A stretch of 64,000 nt of DNA from assembly GCA_031761405.1 (NCBI GenBank), contig JASEVX010000001.1, positions 108,203,536-108,267,535 of the forward strand. Reading direction: 5' to 3'. Shown one piece after another: positions 40,679 to 51,084 of the stretch. The notes under the pieces are model-generated. The model made no database searches and had not been told where the DNA came from. It saw only the letters and a list, made by a program, of their open reading frames with translations. Origin of the DNA: Serripes groenlandicus (Eukaryota > Mollusca > Bivalvia > Cardiida > Cardiidae). Position numbers and translations under genes: made by a program. Numbering within the stretch: position 1 is the first letter of the stretch; the number at the start of each line of letters is the position of its first letter.

Positions 40679-41033
40679 ACAGCCGACAGGTAAGTGGAGA
40701 GGGGACAATAACTTGGCTATGAACAATCAAAATGGTTTTTTATATCAAACAAATCTGAGGTAGGTTGCCCGGCAAAAAAAAACATGGTAGATATGTCTAA
40801 AGATTAAAACTGGCGACGACTGATTGAATGAATGAGTTTTTGTTGTGATTTACAGATTTGACAAGTCTACAAAATACTCATGCTTACAATGCATGTTGGT
40901 GTATTATTTAGACAGATGATTGTTAAGTTTGAAATAATGCAAGAAAAGTAACAATACGGTCTGGTGCTAACTTACATTAAATTTTCTATTATAGTGAACT
41001 CCTCACTGCTCTTTTTAATAGAGACTATTTGTT
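40679..41033. other. No recognised feature
   Basis: AT-rich; no shared repeat or credible frame. Confidence 0.35.
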
Positions 41034-41266
41034 TTAACCCTTTCCCTCATATAGACGCTTTCTGAAGCCTTTGCAGCAGACGGCTTCTTGAAAACATAGT
41101 GACAAAAGAAGAAATTGCACAAAACAAGCAATTTCTCCTTTTCCCACAATTTTTTTCCACTTTTAGTCATAGGTTATCCATTCAATTAAAGAGATTTTCC
41201 ATTTTTTGACACAAAATATGTTCGAAGTTGTCTGCTGCAGAATTGTCGTATGAGGGACCGGGTTAA
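41034..41266 (-). mobile_element. M1 MITE, complete
   Basis: TTAACCCTTTCCCTCATATAG to GTATGAGGGACCGGGTTAA. Apex GCACAAAACAAGC, so one hairpin side has mutated from the GTGC pairing. Confidence 0.9.
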
Positions 41267-41296
41267 AATCTATTATTTTTTGAGTCATATACATTT

Positions 41297-41596
41297 GAAA
41301 GCACCCGAGGAAAACAATATAAGTATAATACTCTCGATACAGAGTTGAAAACAAAATATAAGTATAATTACTCTCGATACAGTCAGTTGAAAACAATATA
41401 AGTATAATACTCTCGATACAGAGTTGAAAACAATATAAGTATAATACTCTCGATACAGAGTTGAAAACAATATAAGTATAATACTCTCGATACAGAGTTG
41501 AAAACAATGTGGTGAAAGGACAAATTTGCTCATGTCCCACAAAGTTTTCAAAAGATACATCTCGTTCAAATGGTGACAATAACAGGTAATGGTTAA
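41297..41596 (+). mobile_element. M1 MITE remnant with an expanded 37-bp array
   Basis: CTCTCGATAC recurs at 41331, 41371, 41410, 41447 and 41484 (spacing 40, 39, 37, 37). Each unit contains AGAGTTGAAAACAATATAAG, which is the M1 arm. The last unit runs on into a normal M1 hairpin. The overlapping 117- and 138-codon minus frames read through the repeat. Confidence 0.82.
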
Positions 41597-41805
41597 CCCT
41601 TTACCACATGCATGGGGACATTTTGACCTATAATGCAACAGACAACTTTTGAAAATAGTGACAAAAGGAGAAATTGCTCAACATCATTACTCCTTTTGTC
41701 GACACAATGTTTACAACTCGTTTCACTAATCATATTTTCAATATTTGTGGAAAGATGTTTTCAATTGCTTTATGATTTTGGTTGATGCATGTGGGAAAGG
41801 GTTTA
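41593..41805 (-). mobile_element. M1 MITE
   Basis: TTAACCCTTTACCACATGC to GCATGTGGGAAAGGGTTTAA. The hairpin AGTGACAAAAGGAGAAATTG is imperfect. Confidence 0.8.
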
Positions 41806-41822
41806 AGGGGGAAGCTCAGAGT

Positions 41823-42052
41823 TTAACCCTTTCCCAAATACAACAATTCTGCAGCAGACGACTTTGAACATATTTTGTCAAAAAATAAAAAATCTCTATA
41901 ATCGATTGGATAACCTATGACTAAAAGTGGAAAACATAGTGTCAAAAGGAGAAATTGCTTGTTTTGAGCAATTTCTTCTTTTGTCACTATGTTTTCAAAA
42001 AGCAGTCTGCTGCAGAGGCGTCAGAAAGCGTCTATATTAGGAAAAGGGTTAA
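41823..42052 (+). mobile_element. M1 MITE, complete
   Basis: 230 bp, TTAA at both ends, apex GCTTGTTTTGAGC. Only 18 bp separate it from the preceding copy. Confidence 0.92.
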
Positions 42053-42244
42053 TATCAAAATCAGTGACTCTATTTTTTATTATCTCATCAAATTCACCAA
42101 AATTTAAGATTTAGTTTTTGATAAGCGGAGATATTTCTTACACAAGGTTGATGTTCAAATAACACCGGGTAATGAAATATATACTTGGCTTAGCAAATAT
42201 CAATGACTTAGTACATGTCATTAAAGAGGGGACAATATTATTAG

Positions 42245-42330
42245 CTCCTTTACCCGCAATATCTCTCTAATTATCCAACCAAACACTATGATGTGGGTAA
42301 TCAAAAGAAATGTCTTATTATGACTATTCT
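42245..42330. mobile_element. M2 element, partial
   Basis: CCGCAATATCTCTCTAATTATCC, AACCAAACACTATGATGTGGG and ATCAAAAGAAATGTC: outer arm and start of the hairpin. It is cut by the M1 at 42332. Confidence 0.55.
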
Positions 42331-42331
42331 T

Positions 42332-42512
42332 TTAACCCTTTCCCTCATATAGACGCTTTCTGACGCCTCTGCAGCATACAGCTTTTTTGAAAACATAGTG
42401 ACAAAAGAAGAAATTGCTCAAAACAAGCAATTTCTCCTTTTGCCACAATAGTTTCCACTTTTAGTCACAGAGGTTATCTGCTGCAGAATTGTTGTACGAG
42501 GGAAAGGGTTAA
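42332..42512 (-). mobile_element. M1 MITE with arm deletion
   Basis: TTAACCCTTTCCCTCATATAG, clean hairpin (GCTCAAAACAAGC apex). The arm after TTAGTCACAGAGGTTAT is deleted down to CTGCTGCAG, and it ends ACGAGGGAAAGGGTTAA. Confidence 0.85.
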
Positions 42513-42662
42513 GTACCCAGTACCAGTACAACATAGTTTTATAGAGCTCAATAAGAACTTTAGAATATATGCCAAATGCCTCTTACTAGAGGTCTGTCAA
42601 CCATTGCATATGAAACTTTGATCAATCAATTCAGAAAACATCTTGGATTTTTATTTGCTTTG

Positions 42663-42868
42663 CTCTATATTGGGGCTTTGGCCATTTTCATCTATAATTC
42701 AGTTATATCAAGGCGACAGTTCACTTTTTCATAACCCCTAGGTAAACAAACTATCTAAGTACTGAGGCTTGGATATGTGCATTGCTCAAATGCGGCGACT
42801 GAGGATCGAATCAGGGACGCTCGGCTCCAAATCCCATCACTAACCCACTCAGCAACGGCACATTTCTC
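42663..42868 (-). mobile_element. V-SINE-like SINE, diverged
   Basis: ATTGGGGCTTTGGCCATTTTC, TATATCAAGGCGACAGTTCAC, CCCCTAGGTAAACAAAC, GGATCGAATCAGGG (B box) and CACTAACCCACTC. Confidence 0.65.
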
Positions 42869-43644
42869 TAGCAAAAAATCTTTTTATAAATGAAGGTTTA
42901 GCCCTATAATACAGTTTAAAACACTGTGGCAAAAGGCTGATATGAATATTTTGTTAAAAGCATGACGTATGTGGATGGTCACTTTAACCCTTAGTCTTAA
43001 AAATAACAATAAATTCATGTAAATTCTTTCATTTTCTCGAAATGTATTAAATGACAAGTATTAATATTACAGACTCGGCCAAAAACTTGCAAAAAGTTAA
43101 AAACATCCCCTGAATGTATTGGATACATCCAGAACAACAAAGAAAGTGAATTATTGCCCAAAAACATTTTTTGCACTTGATCCACACAACAATACTAATT
43201 GCAGCTAATTAAGTGTCTCATCTTTTATCTTTTAATGATAATTGATCCTTATCATAATGAAACTATGGACTAATTCTTTGAAATTTGACTGACTCAATCA
43301 TTCAATTTCTTTGAAGATTTTACAGTGGTCAAGAAAGAATGAGAGAACGCAGATAGAAATTCATTGTAGACGAATTCTTTCGTGTCAATATGAATTTTGG
43401 ACAATTAATTATAAAGTGGTCAAAAAAGAATGAGGGAACAGATATACATGTAACTTAATTGTCTGCATATTGGTTCCTGGTAACTATTCAAAGAAAGATG
43501 TCAAAGTCATTTAGTGTTATAAGAGGTTAGCAAGTACAATGCATGTTTTGTCTGAGCTATTAATATTAACTAGTCTAAAATATTCATTCTGGCAAGGTTT
43601 ACGATACCAAATTTTGTCCTAATTTCTTCTCCAGTTCTTTTTAT
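42869..43644. other. Repeat-poor stretch
   Basis: No MITE beyond a hint near 42920. AGTGGTCAAGAAAGAATGAG and AGTGGTCAAAAAAGAATGAG occur about 93 bp apart (near 43325 and 43418), each followed by GAAC and AGATA, an old short duplication. No credible exon. Confidence 0.35.
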
Positions 43645-44240
43645 TTGACCCTTTCCCACATACAGAAGCTTTCTGACCCCTCTGCAGCAGACGACTTTTG
43701 AAAATATTGTGGCAAAAGGAGAGGTTGCTCATTTATGCTATTCAAAATTGGTCTGCTGCAGAGTCATCAGTATATAAAGCCCCCTACACACACGGAGATC
43801 GTTGGGTGACCATTGAGCCGATCCAAAATTGGTCAAAATTGGCCCGATCTCTCGACGATCTCTCAAAGCCCCGAAAGTTTTGCCAACTTCCATGGCCATC
43901 TATAGAGGTCTTTGAGAAACCATGGCATTCATGTGAGATATCATGGGGAGTTCGATAAAACCGTTGAGCGCGCGATTTGGCGCTCATAATGAAAGACCGT
44001 TGCGAGATTGCTTCCCTCCGCGACCGTTGAGAGATTTTTTTTGGACTTAGACAAAACTTTGAGGAGACCATGGCGACTGTGGAGATCACTGGAAGATCAT
44101 AAAGAGAGACCATGGCTATTGCTGGTCGCTCATTGAAAGCTCGTTGAGAGATCTGGCTATTTTATTCATCGTTCAACGGTCTCTCAATGAACGCCACCTC
44201 TGCGTAAAGGGGGTATAAACCTCTGTATGAGAGACAGGCT
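43645..44240. mobile_element. M1 MITE split by a foldback element
   Basis: TTGACCCTTTCCCACATACAG to CTGCAGAGTCATCAG (43645-43770), then the insert, then TATAAACCTCTGTATGAGAGAC continuing the M1 right end at 44214. Confidence 0.6.
43779..44213. mobile_element. Foldback element flanked by TATAAA
   Basis: GCCCCCTACACACACGG at the left and GCGTAAAGGGGG at the right are imperfect inverted ends. The interior is full of self-complementary words (GTTGAGAGATC, GATCTCTC, GAGACCATGG). TATAAA lies directly outside both ends (43773-43778, 44214-44219), probably the target duplication. The 109-codon minus frame crosses the inverted repeats and is not convincing. Confidence 0.75.
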
Positions 44241-44783
44241 CATATAGCTATATATAGACAGAACCCTTAAGATGAGGGTAGTGATAATTCGACGATCTGA
44301 AATTCATATTGGGCCCTCAGACCCTATATTGTGATAAACAAAACATTTATTTCATCTCATTCTTGAGTACCAACAACTTAGGGTTAAATCGAGGAATAAG
44401 AACATTTTGTGGAGCAAACACAAGACCTCTGTAGAGACAATGAGATGTTTCTATGAGGGAAAATATTAATTGTATCCCCCAAGCAATAGCAAGGGATGTT
44501 GCTTGTATCATCAACTTGCACTCCATCTTCCTTTCCCTGTTATTCATTTCTATACAGTTGAGGATCATAAAAATGTCAGTGAAAATGATTCATGTACCAT
44601 TGCCCATATACAATGACTGCTGGATCTTTGTCATGAAAACCACTCATCCTGTTTCTAGTCAGCTCGTTTGATATGCTCAGGCTATTACACACTACATGAT
44701 TATATAATAGACTTTTCCTTTAAAAAATGAGCAATTTGATGAAATGAAAGTTGAATTCAGTGACAAGACAACTTGTATGAGTT
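44241..44783. other. Decayed M2 remnant; otherwise featureless
   Basis: CATTCTTGAGTACCAACAAC, TTAGGGTTAAATCGAGGAATAAG and TTTTGTGGAGCAAACACAAG (about 44358-44425) follow the M2 order. No credible gene; two 72-73-codon frames overlap on opposite strands. Confidence 0.4.
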
Positions 44784-44785
44784 TG

Positions 44786-45014
44786 TTAACCCTTTCCTTC
44801 ATATGACAATTCTGCAGCAGAGGACTTTGAGAATAGCCTGTCAAAAAATAGAAAATCTCTATAATTGAAAGAATAACCTATGACTAAAAGTGAAAAACAT
44901 TGTGGCAACAGGAGAAATTGCTTGTTTTGAGCAATTTCTTCTTTTGTCACTATGTTTTCAAAAAGCTGTCTGATGCAGAGGCGTCAGAAAGCGTTTATAT
45001 GTGGGAAAGGAATA
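44786..45014 (+). mobile_element. M1 MITE
   Basis: TTAACCCTTTCCTTCATATGAC to ATGTGGGAAAGGAATAA. Apex GCTTGTTTTGAGC. Confidence 0.88.
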
Positions 45015-45045
45015 AATGACACAGTAAAAAAACACGGTAGGTAAA

Positions 45046-45199
45046 AGTAATCTGCAGCAGATGACTAAGAAAACATCTTTGACAAAAAATGTGGAAATTA
45101 AATCTCAATAATTGAGTAATTTCTTCTTTTGCCACAATGATTTCAATAAGTTGTCTGCTGCATATGCATCGAAATGCTCCTTCATGTTGGAAAAGGGTT
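45046..45199 (+). mobile_element. M1 MITE, partial
   Basis: TCTGCAGCAGATGACTAAG, an arm, one hairpin half, AGTTGTCTGCTGCATATGC and GTTGGAAAAGGGTTA. Confidence 0.62.
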
Positions 45200-45394
45200 A
45201 GTAGTATACATGTTAACTCTCTATATCAAGCTGCTTAATCATTTTTCAATATGTAGTTTACTAAAATTTAAAATTTGCATTTTACTTTTCATTTTCATGG
45301 TAATAAAGTCCCCTAGCTTGTTTGACCAATATTTTTTTTTTACAGTAAGTAATGGATTTAAGGCGGAGTCGTTAGGCTTGCTTACCTAAATCTA

Positions 45395-45586
45395 GTTAAC
45401 CAGTGTTCCCACTAACAGATGTATTAAGATGCATCGGTAGCAGAAAGAGCAATTTCTTCTTTTGCCACAATGTTTTCAACTTTATTCAATAATTGATCTT
45501 TCATTTTTGTAGATATTCCATATTTCTGACTAAATTTGTTCAAAGTCGTCTGCTACATATTTTGTGTATGTGGAAGAGGGTTGAAG
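45395..45586 (-). mobile_element. M1 MITE, partial hairpin
   Basis: GTTAACCAGTGTTCCCAC, GAGCAATTTCTTCTTTTGCC, TATTCAATAATTGATCTTTC, GTCGTCTGCTACATATTTTG and a worn right end. Confidence 0.65.
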
Positions 45587-45592
45587 GCATAC

Positions 45593-45807
45593 TTTTCCCC
45601 TCATACAACAAATCTGCAGCAGACGATTTTGAAAACATACCAGTCAAAATTAGAAACTCCATTTAAATGAAAGAAAAATAATTGATTAGAGTTGAAAACA
45701 TGGTGACAAATGGAGAAATTGCTCATTTTGAGCAATTTCTTCTTTTGACATAATATTTCCAAAAAGCCGTCAGCGTCAGAAAGCGTCTATTTGAGGGAAA
45801 GGGTTAA
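45593..45807 (+). mobile_element. M1 MITE
   Basis: CTTTTCCCCTCATACAAC, CTGCAGCAGACGATTTTG, hairpin apex GCTCATTTTGAGC, and TTTGAGGGAAAGGGTTAA. The right CTGCTGCAG is deleted. Confidence 0.82.
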
Positions 45808-45889
45808 TGTTTTCTCTATCAGGGTAAGGTTCAGAAGCTGCTTTTCCATGAAAATGATAGCAGATAGGATCAGCCACACCCACAAAACA

Positions 45890-46108
45890 TTAACCCTTTT
45901 CCACATACAACAAATCTTGCAGTAGATGACTTAGTAAAACATCTAGGAAAAATGTAATTGAAGTATAATAATAATTGAATCGAGTTGAAAACATTGTGGC
46001 AAAAGAAGGAATTGCTCTTTGTGGGCAGTTTCTCCTGGGCTACAAATTGCTTCAGAACTCTTCAGCTGCAGAGGTGTCAGAAAGTATATGTATGTTGGAA
46101 GGCTTTAA
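45890..46108 (+). mobile_element. M1 MITE, sharing its right TTAA with the next copy
   Basis: TTAACCCTTTTCCACATACAAC to ATGTTGGAAGGCTTTAA. The hairpin is worn on the right arm. Confidence 0.75.
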
Positions 46109-46326
46109 CCCTTTCCCTCATACGACAATTCTGTAGCAGACGACTTTGAACCTATTTTGTCAAAGAATAGAAAAACTCCATGGATAACCTATGACAAAAA
46201 GTGGAAAACATTGTGGCAAAAGGAGAAATTGCACGTTTTGTGCAATTTCTTCTTTTGTCACTATGTTTTCAAAAAGCCGTCTGCTGCAGAAGCGTCAGAA
46301 AGCGTCTATATGTTGGAAATGGTTAA
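46105..46326 (+). mobile_element. M1 MITE, young subfamily
   Basis: TTAACCCTTTCCCTCATACGAC to ATGTTGGAAATGGTTAA, apex GCACGTTTTGTGC. Its left TTAA (46105-46108) is the right TTAA of the older copy. Confidence 0.9.
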
Positions 46327-46690
46327 GATCTATACATCAATGTCATTTCGATTCTCAAGTAGATAATGCAATCAACCCTTTGCAAATCAGAGATCTATTA
46401 TGTTATATGTTTCTAAATCATAAATGTCAACAAGAACATTTTATGGGAAAGGTTGTAACAGTCATTTTACTACCTGAGACTGTCTATACAAATATTGATT
46501 TCTTAATTTCATGCTTATATATAATATATAGACTAAAATAATGTTAATCATTGATTTGGTATTAGTTAAGTTGATGCTATACTTTTTGTAGTTTAAAGGT
46601 TTATTATAATATTGTGTCAATATTTTGCATGGGGTTCATACAATTTAATTTTGCATTTCATAACAATTAATGCAGTCACTTCAAAGTTAA
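46327..46690. other. No recognised feature
   Basis: Plus frame 46191-46541 continues out of the M1 into AT-rich sequence without any domain; not credible. Decayed M1 words follow at about 46690-46850. Confidence 0.3.
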
Positions 46691-47084
46691 ATATGTAGCC
46701 GAGGACTTTAAAAACATATCAGCGAACACATTGAACGTTTCTTTAAATAAAAGTATTATTATTGATTAAAGTTGAAAACCTTGTGACAAAAATGGGATGA
46801 GCTTGCTGCAATGAATTATAGTGAGTCAGTCTTCATTTGAGAAAGGGTTTTAAAGAAGTAATTATTTTGGAAAAGGTAGTAGTCATACATTAAATTTACT
46901 TAAATTTCTCTAAAATAGAAATATTGACTGCGTGAAGACTTTGAAAAGTAACCTATAAAGGGTTAAAGAGTTCAACTGATTAAGAATGAACATAAATTTT
47001 AGTGAAATTGAAAATTGATGGAAAGTGGTAGATTTAATCTATTAAGGCTAGAAAAATATAGTTTAGGTACCTGATAAGAGCTGT

Positions 47085-47265
47085 ATAATTACTGATGCGT
47101 CTGCAGCAGATGATTTTTGAAAACATTGTGGTAAAATGAGAAAATGTTCATAATGACCTTTTTCCCCTTTTGCCATAATGTTTTCAACTCTCCATATTTT
47201 TGTTTACCTTAGACGCTTCAAAAGTCATCTGCAGGAGATTTCATGTATGTGAGAAAGAATTTACC
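47085..47265 (-). mobile_element. M1 MITE, old
   Basis: GATGCGTCTGCAGCAGATG, CATTGTGGTAAAATGAG, CCCTTTTGCCATAATG, AAAGTCATCTGCAGGAG and GTATGTGAGAAAG. Confidence 0.6.
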
Positions 47266-47357
47266 AAATACCTGTTATACCATTTTTGTGGTCTAATATT
47301 GTGACGCTTTAATACCATTTGAGAAAGAAAAAAAATGTAACATCGATGATTAGAAAT

Positions 47358-47883
47358 TTAACCCTTTCCCACTACAAATCTGCAGAGAACAGTTCAACTA
47401 CATGTTATCTATTATTCTGTTACTGCAGAGAACAGTTCAACTACATGTTATCTATTATTCTGTTACTGCAGAGAACAGTTCAACTACATGTTATCTATTA
47501 TTCTGTTACTGCAGAGAACAGTTCAACTACATGTTATCTATTATTCTGTTACTGCAGAGAACAGTTCAACTACATGTTATCTATTATTCTGTTACTGCAG
47601 AGAACAGTTCAACTACATGTTATCTATTATTCTGTTACTGTAGAGAACAGTTCAACTACATGTTATCTATTATTCTGTTACTGTAGAGAACAGTTCAACT
47701 ACATGTTATCTATTATTCTGTTACTGCAGAGAACAGTTCAACTACATGTTATCTATTATTCTGTTACTGTTATAGAAAACATTTGTAAATAAATTCTTAA
47801 TTATTTAATTGAGTTAAAAACATGGCAATAATTATTATAAGTCATCTGCTGCAAATGCATTAAAATTGTGATTGCAAGTGACA
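47358..47883 (+). mobile_element. M1 MITE containing a 43-bp minisatellite
   Basis: TTAACCCTTTCCCACTAC and AATCTGCAG at the left. The array takes the place of the left arm. AGTTAAAAACATGGC, AAGTCATCTGCTGC and GATTGCAAGTGACAC are the remaining right part. Confidence 0.7.
47385..47771 (+). repeat. 43-bp minisatellite, 9 units
   Basis: Unit GAGAACAGTTCAACTACATG + TTATCTATTATTCTGTTACTGCA. Starts at 47385 and every 43 bp to 47729, nearly identical, with GCA changed to GTA in some. The unit is stop-free in plus frames, which produces spurious 94- and 157-codon frames. Confidence 0.96.
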
Positions 47884-47916
47884 CTTATCTAATATGAAGG
47901 CCTACAACTTGGGGCT

Positions 47917-48142
47917 TTAACCCCCGCATACAACAATTCTGTATCGGTCGACTTTGAACGTATTTTGTCAAAACATAGAAAATCTCCATAATTGAACGGA
48001 TAACCTATGATAAAAAGTGGAAAACATTGTGGCAAAAGGAGAAATTGCACGTTTTGTGCAATTTCTTCTTTTGTCACTATGTTTTCAAAAAGCCATCTGC
48101 TGCAGAGGTGTCAGAAAGCGTTTATATGTGGGAAAGGGTTAA
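47917..48142 (+). mobile_element. M1 MITE, young subfamily
   Basis: TTAACCCCCGCATACAAC (altered left terminus) to ATGTGGGAAAGGGTTAA, apex GCACGTTTTGTGC. The left CTGCAGCAG has become CTGTATCGG. Confidence 0.88.
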
Positions 48143-48145
48143 TGC

Positions 48146-48330
48146 TTGTCTTTAATTGTTTGTTTGGTGTTAAACGCCACTTTCAACAATTTTTCAGTTA
48201 TATCACTGGGATTCCTGGGTAATTTACCATTATTACTGGTCCATTTATCCTGACACCAGTCAGTCAGTCGAGAATGCTAACCCCACAGCCCTGAGCGCCA
48301 AGGAGGGAAATTAAGCCATTTCTACCAGCT
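48146..48330 (-). mobile_element. tRNA-derived SINE, third family
   Basis: GGTGTTAAACGCCACTTTC, ATTTTTCAGTTATATCAC, CCTGGGTAATTTACC, TGCTAACCCCACAGCCCTGAG and GAGGGAAATTAAGCCATTTC: complement of the body and tail. The tRNA-like head is missing (5' truncated). Confidence 0.62.
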
Positions 48331-48394
48331 TGTCTTAAAAGAAGATGCTAATTAACTTATCTCTTTGAGTAGATAACTTGAAAAAATCCACGGA

Positions 48395-48482
48395 AGATTA
48401 AAAGTTGCTCAAATATGTTTTCAGTAATCGTCTGCTGCAGATGCGTCAAAATACAACTGTATATGTATGTGAAAAAGGGTTT
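48395..48482 (+). mobile_element. M1 MITE fragment (right end)
   Basis: AAAAGTTGCTCAAATATG, AATCGTCTGCTGCAGATGC and GTATGTGAAAAAGGG. Confidence 0.55.
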
Positions 48483-48853
48483 TATTTCTTGATAAGCCTC
48501 CAACATATCCAATATGTACAAATCAATGACTGTAAAATTATATGGCTTGAAGCAAAACTAAAAATGTATTTTAAAGTCCATGTATTGTGCGTTAATCTTA
48601 ATATATATCAACTTAAATGACTGAGCTAAAATCTGTAGATGAATATATTATTTGCATTTAATAAAACTCTTCACTAACAAAAGCATAAAAGTGTCCCCAT
48701 TGATGAATGAATACATTTAATTTGATTTAATTGATTGCTGGTTTGATTTTGGTCAGTGAAGCATAATTTGTATCATTATTATAAAACTTAACCTTATATA
48801 TATATTATTTCTTAAAGTGTCTCCATTGATTACATGAAAGACGAAGAAAGAAA
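48483..48853. other. No recognised feature
   Basis: AT-rich, with a short ATATATAT tract near 48797. Confidence 0.35.
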
Positions 48854-50315
48854 ACAAGAGGGCCATGATGGCCCTTGAATCGCTCACCTGATTTTTTATT
48901 TTTTTTTCACTTTAGCTATATAAGCCTCGCCCCCTGGCAGCCAGTTTCCGACCAATCAACTTGGCTTGAAGGAATCTGATAGAGGGTCACCCTAGGAACA
49001 TTTCTACAAAATTATTTGAAAGTCGGCCAGATACTTTTGGAGGAGAAGATTTTTTAAGTTTTCACTATAGCCATATAATGCAAAATAGCCCTGCCTACTG
49101 GCGGCCATGTTTTTTGACCAATCAACATGGCTTGAAGGAATCTGAAAGTGGGTCATCCAAGGAACATTTCTACAAAATTATTTGAAAATCGGGCCGACAC
49201 TTTTGGAGAAGAAGATTTTTTAAGTTTGCACTATAGCCATATAAGGCAAAATAGCCCCGCCCCCCCCCCCCCCCCCCCCCCCCCCATGGCGGCCATGTTT
49301 TTCGACCAATCAACATGGCTTGAAGTAATCTGATAGAGGGTCACTTAAGAAACATTTCTACAAAATTATTTGAAAATCTGCCAACCAATTTGGGAGAAGA
49401 AGAATTTTGAAGTTTTTTCGGTTTCGTTGCCATGGTAACCAGAATTTTGCATGGATCCCAAAAATTTGAAGGAATTCTGGTGAGGTCAATGAGAGGATGC
49501 TTTCTGTGAAGTTTCATCCCAATTGACCCACTGGTTACTGAGGAGAAGATGTTGAAGATTTTTTAAGTTTTCAATTTGGCCATATAAGGCAAAATAGCCC
49601 CGCCCCCTGGCGGCCATGTTTTTTGACCAATCAACATGGCTTGAAGGAATCTGATAGAAGATTACCCAAGGAACATTTCTACAAAATTATTTGAAAATCG
49701 GCCTGACACTTTTGGAGAAGAAGATTTTTTAAGTTTGCACTATAGCCATTTAAGGCAAAATAGCCCCGCCCCCCCTGGCGGCCATGTTTTTCGACCAATC
49801 AACATGGCTTGAAGGAATCTGATAGAGGGTCACCCAAGGAACATTTCTACAAAATTATTTGAAAATCAGCCTTACACTTTCGGAGGAGAAGATTTTTTAA
49901 GTTTTCACTATAGCCATATAAGGCAAAATAGCCCCGCCCCCCTGGCTGCCATGTTTTTCGACCAATCAACACGGCTTGAAGGAATCTGATAGAGGGTCAT
50001 CCAAGGAACATTTCTACAAAATTATTTGAAAATCTGCCAACCAATTTGGGAGAAGAAGAATTTTGAAGTTTTTTCGGTTTCGTTGCCATGGAAACCAGAA
50101 TTTTGCATGGATCCCAAAAATTTGAAGGAATTCTGGTGAGGTCAATGAGAGGATGCTTTCTGTGAAGTTTCATCCAAATTGACCCACTGGTTACTGAGGA
50201 GAAGAAGTTGACGCACGACGCACGACGCACGACGCACGACGCACGACGGACGACGGACGCCGGACAAAAGGCGATCACAATAACTCACCTTGAGCAAAGC
50301 TCAGGTGAGCTAAAA
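48854..50315 (+). mobile_element. Long ACAAGA-type element
   Basis: ACAAGAGGGCCATGATGGCCC (start and hairpin) with GAATCGCTCACCTG. Six core units with CGACCAATCAACATGGCTTG lie near 48950, 49116, 49303, 49626, 49792 and 49958. A longer CGGTTTCGTTGCCATGG module occurs at about 49420 and 50072, a higher-order period of about 652 bp. (GACGCAC)n lies at about 50208-50250. The end is CACCTTGAGCAAAGCTCAGG then TGAGCTAAAAA. No protein. Confidence 0.82.
49259..49285. repeat. Poly-C run (27)
   Basis: It lies where the other units of the element read GCCCCGCCCCC(T)GGCGG, so the run expanded from a native C cluster inside one core unit. Confidence 0.9.
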
Positions 50316-50504
50316 AGGTAACCTGTGGGAAATAATGACAATTAAGAGTTGAAAACTGTATATAGAAGGAGAAATTGCTCGATTTTAAAAAGACATCAAA
50401 AGATTACAATTATTGTCATGCATGACAATTGGTAAACCACTTCCTGGATTGTTCATAATGTTTATGTTTCAAATCATTTAGTATTTCTCAACACCAACTC
50501 TAAA

Positions 50505-50692
50505 TTAACCTTTTTCCACATACAATATACATGTACCTGCAGCAGCAGACTTTTAAAACATCTAGGCAAAAATATGAATATGGAAAAATCTATTGAATCG
50601 AACATTTTTTCCTTTCGCCATAATGTTTTCAAAAGTCAACTAGCAGTGCTTCATTTAAGTCAAATGGTGTCTACATTGTAGGAAAAGATTTA
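50505..50692 (+). mobile_element. M1 MITE, old
   Basis: TTAACCTTTTTCCACATAC, CTGCAGCAGCAGAC, AACATCTAGGCAAAAATATG, a worn hairpin half, and ACATTGTAGGAAAAGATTTA shared with the next copy. Confidence 0.65.
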
Positions 50693-50875
50693 CCCTTTCC
50701 CTCATACGACAATTCTGCAGCAGACGACTAAGAACATATTTTGTCAAACAATGGAATATCTCATTGAATGGATAACCTATGACTTTTTGAGCAATTTCTT
50801 CTTTTGTCACTATGTTTTCAAAAAGCTGTCTGCTGCAGAGACGTCAGAAAGCATTTATATGAGGGAAAGGGTTAA
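50689..50875 (+). mobile_element. M1 MITE with hairpin half deleted
   Basis: TTTACCCTTTCCCTCATACGAC. The arm jumps from AACCTATGAC to TTTTTGAGCAATTTCTTC. It ends ATGAGGGAAAGGGTTAA. Confidence 0.84.
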
Positions 50876-51084
50876 TTAACCCACTACCCAATACACTTAT
50901 TTCAGACCATTCCATGTGGCAATTATTCTGTGACAAGATGGAAAATATTATTAGAAGAGAAAAGAAAACAAATCTTCAATAATAACAATTTCTCAGTTGC
51001 AAACAATATTTTCTTTCCTAAAATTTTAGAACTTTTTTTTGTCAAGAAATTTCTCTTTCAGCAAATGTGCCAATCCCGGATAGA

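Noticed and set aside
41163..41638. 138- and 117-codon minus frames with YREYYTYIVF-like repeats
   Set aside because: Generated by the 37-bp array and flanking M1 arms.
47319..47792. 157-codon frame with periodic peptide
   Set aside because: Pure read-through of the 43-bp minisatellite. The unit length is not a multiple of 3 and the other frames are open too.
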